Under the pieces are notes generated by a model. The model was not told the origin of the DNA. It searched no databases and saw nothing but the letters and a program-made list of their open reading frames with translations. The translations under genes and the position numbers were made by a program. DNA of 15,000 nt from Salpingoeca rosetta (Eukaryota > Opisthokonta > Choanoflagellata > Craspedida > Salpingoecidae): the NCBI RefSeq assembly GCF_000188695.1, contig NW_004754911.1, positions 1,100,922 to 1,115,921 on the forward strand, written 5' to 3'. Positions 8,907 through 15,000 of the stretch are shown here, one piece after another (the stretch's first letter is position 1; every line of letters begins with the position of its first letter).

Positions 8907-10437
8907 TTAGCTGCTTTCAGTGTTGCTGTCGTTGTCATCATTGGTGTTGTCGTTGTCACCATTGTCGTTGTTGCTGCTGTCGTTGCCATCGTTGTTGTTG
9001 TTGCTGTCGTTGTCACCATTGTCGTTGTTGTTGCTGTGGTCATCGTTGTTGTTGCTGTCGTTGTCACCATTGTCGTTGTTGTTGCTGCTGTTGCTGTCGT
9101 TGTCATCACAGTCGTTGTTGTAGCTGCTGTTGCTGTCGTCATTGTCATCATTGTCGTTGCTGTTGTTGTACTTGTCATCAGCATCGCCATGACTGCCGGT
9201 GTCGTTGGCGGCACCATGATCAACTGTCGATGGCGTTGTCGTCGTTGTCGCAGTTGTCATTGTGCTCGTTGGCTCCGTACTTGTGCTCGTGCTGGAGGAA
9301 GTGAAAGTGCTGGTACTGCTGGTGCTGCTGGTGCTGGCCACCGTTGCTGGCGTTTCTGTCGACGTGGTTGGACCTGGTGTGTAAGATTCGCCTGTGAACA
9401 GCACCGTTGAGGCTTGCTTGCCCAGCTTCCGGTTTGGAACGTCGCTGCAGTTCACATCAGCGGCGGCAAACGCACAGTCCTCCCTGGAACATCACGTCGC
9501 ATGCGCGCAGAGAGTGTGAAGGCATGTGTGCGCGCGAACAGGCGTACAAGTGCGAGCGGGTTGTGTGTTGTACGTGTGTGATTGGGAGCTTCAGTGCTAT
9601 GCTCCATGATTGCCGTCTCCAGGGCAAGTAGGCATGCGTACAGATGTACGCCTTTCCAATACGCCTTGCTGTGGCTGTCGACAATAAGATGCACGAGACC
9701 AATAGGGCCAACAAGGCCACTAACAAGGCAACCAAACACTCCGCTCAACTGACCAGCATTGCAGGTGATGAAGGGTTGTCAGTGTCCCGTTGAGTGTGCA
9801 TGTGGTCGGATTGCATTTGGACATGCAACTTCCCAGAGCCACAAGCCCACGGCGTGAGTGATGGCTGGTTGACACGATGCAAGAGCTGAATTCCATGGAA
9901 GACATGTGACCGGCAGCCTGCGTTGATGCAATCGCGTGTGCAAGGTGTATGTGTGCATGTGTGTGTGTGTGCGGATGAGTCGGCTTGTTGAAGCTGTGGA
10001 CACATGGCTGTGTTTGTCGACGACACGATCAAGGGAGTAGGAGAGCAGGCGCACATGGGAGAGGCAGCAAGTGGCCAAGGTTGTTGCGATCACACGTTGC
10101 AGTGTTCGTTGGAGTGTCGCAGAAAACTCACCGTGCCGACGCAGTAGTGAATGTCCTCGTCGCATGACGGTGTGCAGGCGCTGCCGCCATCATCCTGCGC
10201 GGCACCAGGGGTTTCGTTCTTCGGGCGAGGTGGCATGACCAAAAGGGGAATGCAGATGGCAGCCGTTACGGCAATCATGCCAATGCACATGAGGCACAGG
10301 ACACGGCGGCGTTTGCGTCGACGCTTGCGCTCTTCCTCTTCTTCTTGAAGCTGCTGCATTGTTTCCTCCCGCCACTCATCGTGGTCGTCATCGTAGGGGC
10401 TGCTTCGTCCCCACGAATCAAATTGAGAAGCATCCAT
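8907..10437 (-). CDS. Type II membrane protein, paralogue of the lectin gene, with Asn/Asp/Ser-rich C-terminus and no lectin domain
   Basis: Exons are 10437-10132, 9917-9754 and 9483-8907; 1047 nt, 348 aa. The ATG at 10437 sits in GGCGCCATGG, a strong context; the frame extends 12 codons upstream only from a GTG. The cytoplasmic part has EEEEE and KRRRKRRR before a TM helix at about 46-68 (CIGMIAV..IPLLV), close to the neighbour's CVGMIAL..IPVVLV. The outer module has Cys88, 92, 99, 115, 133, 137, 142, 156, 160 and 169 and the blocks LQCWEDC and AADVNC. Intron 1 (donor GTGAGT, phase 0) and intron 2 (donor GTCAGT, phase 2) fall at places matching the neighbour. A Ser/Thr-rich stalk follows (about residues 185-260), then about 85 residues of Asn, Asp and Ser repeats to a TAA at 8907-8909. 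The function is unknown; a surface protein related to the lectin gene by tandem duplication is a well-supported inference. Confidence 0.85.
8913..9175 (-). repeat. Trinucleotide-rich array coding the Asn/Asp/Ser tail
   Basis: On the minus strand, AAC, AAT, GAC and AGC codons recur as imperfect units such as NNNDNGDNDS. The + strand reads as a Val/Ile-rich hydrophobic frame, which is an antisense by-product. The array occupies the place where the paralogue has its lectin domain. Confidence 0.88.
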
Positions 10438-10932
10438 GGCGCCGATGCCCACAAAGGCGTCTGTGGTGCCCACAAAGCAAATAAGCCCTGCTTCCTACTT
10501 TGCTTGCTAATGTGCTTGCTCGCCAAAGTGTATGATGTATCTATGTGTGTGTGTGAAGCGTGGATGATGTGATGATGTGGTGAAAATGTCACCTCGGCAA
10601 CACGAGGGCTGGGTGCGGTCAGAAGCGCAGAGCCTAGAACACAACAACAGCGACGTTTGCGTGATGTGATGTGATGTTGTTGAGGATGATGTTGTGTGGT
10701 GGTGGTGGTGGTGGTGGCGGTTGTTGTTGGTGCTGGCCTTGTAGTCTAGTAGGTGATTGAACGTATCTGCTCTTCGGTTTGTCGGGTTGGTCTGGAGCGA
10801 GGCGGGAGCAACCAACACCAGCACCACACACGCACCAGCACCACACATGCAATCTGGGGACGCATTACATTACGCCCTTTGTTGAGATCATCTCGCAACA
10901 TCAGTCTGAGAACCATTGTTCGTTGCTGTGCT

Positions 10933-10999
10933 GGGTGGCACTGCAAGCACAATGAGGCACAATGCTGCAGTGGCAGATGGGAAGGGTGGCACTGCAAGC
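10933..10999. repeat. Direct repeat of 16 bp, 51 bp apart
   Basis: GGGTGGCACTGCAAGC occurs at 10933-10948 and exactly again at 10984-10999 within the divergent promoter region. Its position suggests a duplicated regulatory site, but a chance or historical duplication is equally possible. Confidence 0.85.
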
Positions 11000-11092
11000 T
11001 CGGGCGCTGGGGCGCGGCACGTTTGAATGTTTCTGGCCGGGGTCGTGCCAGACTGCGTCAGTCGCAAGTGTGACGTGTCAGTCAACACCTCG

Positions 11093-11100
11093 TGACGTCA
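11093..11100. promoter_or_regulatory. CRE-type palindrome TGACGTCA
   Basis: This is the full consensus for CREB/ATF-family bZIP factors, preceded by a half-site-like TGACGTGT at 11071. It lies about 46 bp before a CCAAT box and 503 bp before the + gene's ATG. CREB/ATF-type bZIP proteins are widespread in eukaryotes; use in this organism is inferred. Confidence 0.5.
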
Positions 11101-11145
11101 TCTGGGCTAAGCGAATTTGGGGATTTGGGGGCTGGGACGTGCAAG

Positions 11146-11150
11146 CCAAT
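11146..11150 (+). promoter_or_regulatory. CCAAT box followed by GTAAGT donor-like site
   Basis: GCCAATGGCGGC resembles an NF-Y-type CCAAT box, in the sense direction for the + gene. Ten bases on, CATG/GTAAGT (11160-11165) matches a perfect 5' splice donor. With an acceptor such as CAAATCAG at about 11303-11310, this would make a 5' UTR intron for the + gene. Either reading alone is plausible; both together would place transcription start upstream of 11160. Confidence 0.4.
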
Positions 11151-11602
11151 GGCGGCATGGTAAGTGGCAAACCCGCCAACACCGAGGCAAGCGGAGATGG
11201 CGACTTTCTGCAAACACAGCCAAAGCCACGTAATCCAAGAAGCAGTCGCCATTTCCCTCTTCCTCTCTCCACCCGCACACACACACACACCTTCAAATCC
11301 TTCAAATCAGCCTAACCACACTCGCGGCTTTCGATACAAGTGCGTTTCCCTGCACTGTTGCGACGGCAACCTACGACCCTCACCACAAGAAGGCAAGACG
11401 GTAAAGGGCAACCCACAGCCAGCAAACGTGCTTTGGAATCCAAGAACTCACACGGCAGGCAATTGCATTGGACAGAGTCACAGCAACAGCAACCTCAAGC
11501 ACAAACCGCCCCACAACACCCACAACACCCACAACAACTACCGCGCACGCAACCGCGCACGCAACCGCGCACGCAACCGCACACGCAACAACAACTGCAA
11601 CA

Positions 11603-11861
11603 ATGCCACGGGGTCGCCGGTCTCGCGCAGTTTCTGCGCCAGCACCCTTCATCAAGGTGGACCTACCAGCGACGGAAACTTGGCCGGCTTGGGAGGACAC
11701 GGCAAGGAATTTACCGACCAGCATTTTCGAGTTGGCGGGTGAACAAGCAAAGCCTTGGCGCTCGCGCGAGCATCTTCGAATGAGCATGGAGTCCCTCGTG
11801 TCAAATGACCCCTTCGAGCACCAGCACACCATGGAAGACGCGTGCAACGATGACGGATACA

Positions 11862-11911
<50 letters not shown>

Positions 11912-12982
11912 TTGTCTGACGCGGACGCCATCAACGCAGTGATGGGTCACAGTGCAGTGGACCGCCTGCAAACGAAGAGCAACCACAACACTGGCAACTC
12001 CGATGTGCGCGTGCTCAGAATGCGTTCGTGCACCACCATTGCAGAAGATGACGAGGGCGAAGACTGCGAGTGCAATGAAGACGCTGGTGACATGCGCTCC
12101 GATGCCGCACCATCTTCGCAGGCTTCCAGCTTCCACGGATGCGCTCACGATGGCGGGCGGGCCGTGCGCGGCACTGGGGCGCGCGAAACCCCGGCGCACC
12201 CGCATCACGTGGACAGCAAGCATGGCGATGATGATGGTGCCGACGAATATGAGGGGGAGGATGAGGATGACTTTGCCGGCCTGGCGGATCTCATGGGACA
12301 AGGGAGTGGTGGTAGCGGTGGTGATAGCGGGAAGGTGACAGCGCATGCGGCAGAAGAGCGTGGCAGCACAGCCATGGCAGCGACCGAAAGTCAGGGCACA
12401 CAGTCCGAACGTCCAGCACGCCCCAGCATCAGCGTGCCGGAGCTGCCTCCTCGCGTGTACGAGTGGAGCAAGCTGAAGGCTGCTTCGCCGCGTCGTCGAG
12501 GGTCATCTCCCTGGGAAATGCTGCGCAAACCGCTGCAGCGGCTGCGCCGGTCTATGTCGCGGCAGCCGCAGCGCGGGCGGCGTGCGAGCGCGCCTGCCCT
12601 GGGCCGAACGACCATGGCCTCGACGGCATCGGACGTGGATGACGTGGATGAGGATGATAGCAGCAACGCCACCAGCAACGCCACCAGCAATGCCACCAGT
12701 CACAACGCCAGCAAGAGGGCCAGTGAAGAGTTCGGCACTGCCACAACCACAAGCGCCAAAAGCAAGCGCCCCAGCCGCAAGCACGAGGAGCCAGTGTATG
12801 CGGTTGTGAGCAAGCTCCACCACCGCGGTGATGGGCGGAGCCCACCAAAGTACGCCATTGCCATGGTGGACGATGACGAGGACGAGATGCTCCGTCTCGC
12901 TGCTCGCCTGCAGCTGGGTACGGGCGCCCTTGGTGGCGACGATGACGACAACGACGGCGGCTATGCAACCATTCGCATTTAA
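11603..12982 (+). CDS. Acidic, probably disordered 459-aa protein of unknown function
   Basis: A single exon from an ATG in GCAACAATGCC to the TAA at 12980-12982; the frame runs further upstream only from non-ATG codons after a TAA near 11402. I do not recognise a domain. Seen: MPRGRRSRAVSAP at the start; 16 consecutive Asp at about residues 88-103; further acidic stretches near 210-225; a basic Ser-rich block RRRGSSPWEMLRKPLQRLRR at about residues 297-316; a second RxxSAP-like site (RRASAP, Ser329), echoing Ser11; SNAT repeats at about 354-370; and three Tyr-Ala motifs near the C-terminus: PVYAVV (Tyr399), KYAIA (Tyr417) and GYATIRI (Tyr454, end of protein). The basic Arg-x-x-Ser sites suit AGC-kinase phosphorylation and the Tyr sites could be SH2 ligands; both are inference. 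No signal peptide or TM helix is present, so it is probably cytosolic or nuclear. Confidence 0.75.
11864..11911 (+). repeat. (GAC)16 coding for poly-Asp
   Basis: Sixteen uninterrupted GAC codons form a pure trinucleotide run inside the acidic protein. Pure codon use, rather than a GAC/GAT mix, points to recent slippage and probable length variation between strains. Confidence 0.95.
12661..12714 (+). repeat. 12-bp coding repeat (AGCAACGCCACC) for Ser-Asn-Ala-Thr
   Basis: Four successive units, the last degenerate, encode SNATSNATSNATSHNAS. NAT and NAS are N-glycosylation sequons, but the protein has no signal peptide, so modification is unlikely. Confidence 0.85.
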
Positions 12983-13638
12983 TGTGTGTGTGTGTGTGTG
13001 TGTATGCGTAGATGCGCGCGCGTGTGTGTGAACGGGCGTGTGTGTGTATGTGTGTGTGTGGTTGCTTCAGTGGTTGCTTCTCTGCTTTGTCTGCATGCAT
13101 GCTTTCAGCTGTTTTGCCTTGAGAAACCCGCACGTGTCACGACCATGCATTTGGTGTGTGTTTTGTGTTTTTGTTTGTGCGTTGTGCTCCTTCGAGGGGA
13201 TGGAAGATGTTCTTCCACTCGCGCTCATCTTCGCCAGTTGTGCTGCCGGAGAAACTGATATCGCGACCATCAGTCTTTCATGCTTTCTGCCTGTTCTGTC
13301 GTTCAGTTGGAACTGTCACAAGTCATCCATCGGCAGCCATTGGCCAGTAAACCAGCACATGGAGCTAGACATATTGGCGTCTCTGAACAAGCAAAGGCAA
13401 ATGCACAGCAAAGCAGCACGACAACCAGACAACCTGCTCATTTGTTGTCTGTCTGTCTCTGTGCGCGCGTGCATGTGTGTGTGTGTGTGTCTGTCTCTGT
13501 CTCTCTCTCTCTCTCGCTGTCTCTCTGCCTGGCTTTGGACACGTACATCTCTCAGCAAGCCACCGGAAGCGCACCACCATCAGCACCAAGACAATCCTAC
13601 CATCCTTTGGGCTCATAAGCTCAGGAGTTGTTGCTGTG
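12983..13638. other. Gap between the acidic gene and the NPF gene
   Basis: No gene is supported. A (TG)n array with interruptions begins one base after the stop codon (12984 to about 13060), so it lies in the 3' UTR. The middle has no clear feature and no AATAAA. At about 13443-13530 there is a TCTG/TG/TC pyrimidine-rich tract followed by CTCAG at 13551-13555, which could be the end of a 5' UTR intron of the next gene. Confidence 0.6.
13490..13555 (+). other. Polypyrimidine tract and CTCAG: possible 5' UTR splice acceptor
   Basis: A (TC)n-rich tract is followed about 25 bp later by ACATCTCTCAG. This has the layout of a branch/pyrimidine/AG acceptor, 83 bp before the first ATG of the NPF gene. 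The matching donor is not identified. Confidence 0.35.
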
Positions 13639-14916
13639 ATGACTCATCAACGAGCACAACACCAGAAGACAACAACGGTGATGAGCGGTGGGAGGAAGAA
13701 CCCGTTTGCACTGGATGACAGCGGTGATGAGAGCGAGGAGGACGAGGAGGAGGAGGAGGACGAGGACGGTGTTGAGGGAAGAGCTGTCGGACAGCAGCAA
13801 CAACGACAGCAGCAGCAGCAGCACAGTGGAAGACCGGGGAACCCATTTGTTGTGGCGTCGTCGTCATCATCAGCATCAGCATCATCATCATCACGGCGGA
13901 AGAACCCGTTTGCCTCAGAGAGCGGGGATGAGGACGATGAGGATGCTGGCAAACCTGGGGCAGCGCTTCGGCGCGGCGGAGGCAGATTGGATACCCAGCA
14001 AGAGGAGCCCGAGCAGGAGAAAGCGAATGCAGGTGTGTCAGAAGCAAAGGAGGAAGAAGAGCTGCAGTTTGTAGCCGCGACATCCAAGCCACAGGCGAGG
14101 GACACACAAGGCGACATGGCTAGGCACGATGCTGGTGGTGGGCGGAGTGCCCTCCACACAGAGGATCGCGAGGGTGACATGGCGGGCATGGACCTGGGTG
14201 TCCTGATGCACTCTAGCGAAGGTGATCAGCGTGATATCCTTTCGGACTCAGATCAGCAGCAGGAACAGCAGGAGCAGCAGGAACAGCGGCGGCGCCATGG
14301 CTTCTTCGATATGGAGTCCTCAAGTCAGTTGAGTAGCCCAGCGCCAGCCGCGCCAGACGAGGAAGATTTGCCCACGACCACTGCCGTGAAGGCGCAGCCT
14401 TTGGCGGCAGCGCGAGCACCGGCATTGAGTCCAGCCCAAGTCCGCCACGGCACGACCGCCCAGGCCTTTCAGGACGTCACCAATGTGCGTGTGTGTGTGT
14501 GCGTTGTGTGTGCGCGTTGTGTGTGCGTTGTGTGTTGTGTGCGTTGTGTGTTGTGTGCGTTGTGTGTTGTGTGCGTTGTGTGTGTGTGTGTGTGGATGTG
14601 TGTATGTATGTGTGTGTGTATGTGTGTATGTGTGTGTGTGTGTGCGTGTGTGTGTGTGTGGATGTGTGTGTGTGTGTGTGTGTGTGTGTGAGCCCGCGAG
14701 TGGCGGCCCCGTTCCTTTGTGAAAGCATTTGACACCATGTCGCATCACTGCAATTGACGCTGCCAGGTATCGCAGCTGCGGGGCATGCTGGAAGCGGTGA
14801 CACAGGAAAACGCAGAGCTGAAGCGCCTTCTTCGAGAGCGGGACGCCGAAGCACGTGTTCGCCGACAGCCCCGCGTCTCTGCGCGCGATGCGTTTCTCAT
14901 GTTGGCCCGCGGCCAG
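13639..14916 (+). CDS. NPF-motif acidic protein with coiled-coil exon (incomplete at right edge)
   Basis: Exon 1 13639-14484 (282 aa), exon 2 14767-14916 (50 aa), both phase 0; the next intron starts at 14917 and runs off the window. I do not recognise the family. Three NPF motifs lie at residues 21-23 (RKNPFAL), 68-70 (GNPFVV) and 89-91 (RKNPFAS); two are followed by the same kind of acidic DSGDESEEDEE or ESGDEDDED run. NPF is the classic ligand of EH domains (Eps15, EHD, intersectin), so a role in endocytic or recycling traffic is a reasonable inference. Residues about 100-282 are disordered and Glu/Gln-rich. Exon 2 has a heptad-like stretch (QLRGMLEAVTQENAELKRLL), a likely coiled coil. A second ATG at 13681 (MSGGRKNPF) is an alternative start. 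The three-NPF-plus-coil layout resembles class I Rab11-FIPs, but no C2 domain is seen and the C-terminus is missing, so I do not assign it. Confidence 0.78.
14485..14690 (+). repeat. GT-rich intron with TTGTGTGC minisatellite
   Basis: Most of the intron 14485-14766 is GT repeat. At about 14509-14580 a higher-order unit mixing GTTGTGTGT and GTGCGTT recurs several times before reverting to plain GT with GGAT and TATG interruptions. Donor AAT/GTGCGT merges into the array, so the exact donor could also be a GT slightly downstream. Confidence 0.88.
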
Positions 14917-14947
14917 GTCTGTTCCCAGTGTTGCATTTCTACCTGTG

Positions 14948-15000
14948 TTTGTGTGTGTGTGTGTGTGTATGTGTGTATGTGTGTGTGTGTGTGTGTGTGT
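14948..15000 (+). repeat. (GT)n in the next intron, running off the window
   Basis: Beginning about 30 bp after the donor at 14917, a GT run with two TATG interruptions continues to the last base. It is the second successive GT-filled intron of the NPF gene. Confidence 0.93.

Larger units (their letters stand above)
10438..11602. promoter_or_regulatory. Divergent intergenic region between the type II membrane gene and the acidic protein gene
   Basis: This 1165-bp stretch lies between two start codons pointing away from each other, so it should hold both promoters and 5' UTRs. It contains GATGT/GTGGTG-rich sequence (10655-10730), a 16-bp direct repeat (10933-10948 and 10984-10999), a CRE-type palindrome (11093-11100), a CCAAT box (11146-11150) and a strong splice-donor-like GTAAGT (11160-11165). 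The part at 11531-11588 is a CAACACCCA / ACGCAACCGCGC repeat, probably leader sequence of the + gene. No open frame here is convincing as coding. Confidence 0.6.

Noticed and set aside
8757..9410. A 217-codon + strand frame with a long Val/Ile-rich stretch resembling a multi-pass membrane protein
   Set aside because: It is the exact antisense of the Asn/Asp/Ser repeat of the minus-strand gene, whose exon model is supported by a paralogue; the hydrophobicity is a by-product of GTT/GTC/ATC complements.
10438..10473. Twelve extra N-terminal codons of the type II membrane protein, starting at GTG
   Set aside because: Nuclear genes start at ATG almost always, and the ATG at 10437 has a strong context; the extension is not needed.
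11340..11602. Upstream coding extension of the acidic protein through the Thr/Ala/His-rich leader
   Set aside because: The frame upstream of 11603 has no ATG after the TAA near 11402, and its ACGCAACCGC repeats look like leader sequence; an unseen upstream coding exon cannot be excluded.

Overview
The window looks like nuclear DNA of a unicellular relative of animals, most likely a choanoflagellate; Salpingoeca rosetta is my best guess, from composition and gene content, not from any search. The evidence is GC-rich coding DNA, spliceosomal introns of about 120-280 bp with GT..AG ends, many CA/GT microsatellites in introns and flanks, Gln/His- and Asp-rich low-complexity proteins, and families shared with animals (a USP53/54-type protein, IMPACT, a SUEL/rhamnose-binding-type lectin). 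There are no bacterial operons, phage genes, tRNA or rRNA.

Layout. (1) 1-2556, +: 3' part of a USP53/54-like ubiquitin hydrolase-fold protein with a very long Gln/His-rich tail. (2) 2698-4870, +: a complete eight-exon IMPACT/YIH1 gene (RWD plus UPF0029 domain, 317 aa as modelled), starting only 141 bp after the previous stop. (3) 5449-7364, -: a type II membrane protein with a cytoplasmic acidic/basic N-terminus, one TM helix, a Cys-rich module, a Thr-rich mucin-like repeat stalk and a C-terminal SUEL lectin domain; its frame is broken in the stalk repeats. (4) 8907-10437, -: a paralogue with the same N-terminus, TM helix, Cys-rich module and intron positions, but ending in an Asn/Asp/Ser-rich tail with no lectin. 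(5) 11603-12982, +: an acidic, probably disordered 459-aa protein of unknown function. (6) 13639 to beyond 14916, +: an acidic protein with three NPF motifs and a coiled-coil exon, incomplete at the right edge.

Genes 1 and 2 run head to tail, genes 2 and 3 converge, and genes 4 and 5 diverge from a 1.17-kb region holding a perfect CRE-type palindrome and a CCAAT box. Genes 3 and 4 form a tandem pair. The most novel element is the extracellular module they share: the spacing of its cysteines is almost identical although the surrounding residues have diverged, and I do not recognise it as a named domain. Nothing suggests that the six genes share one pathway, apart from the tandem pair. All splice models come from reading frame, splice-site motifs, family resemblance and paralogue comparison; no transcript data were available.
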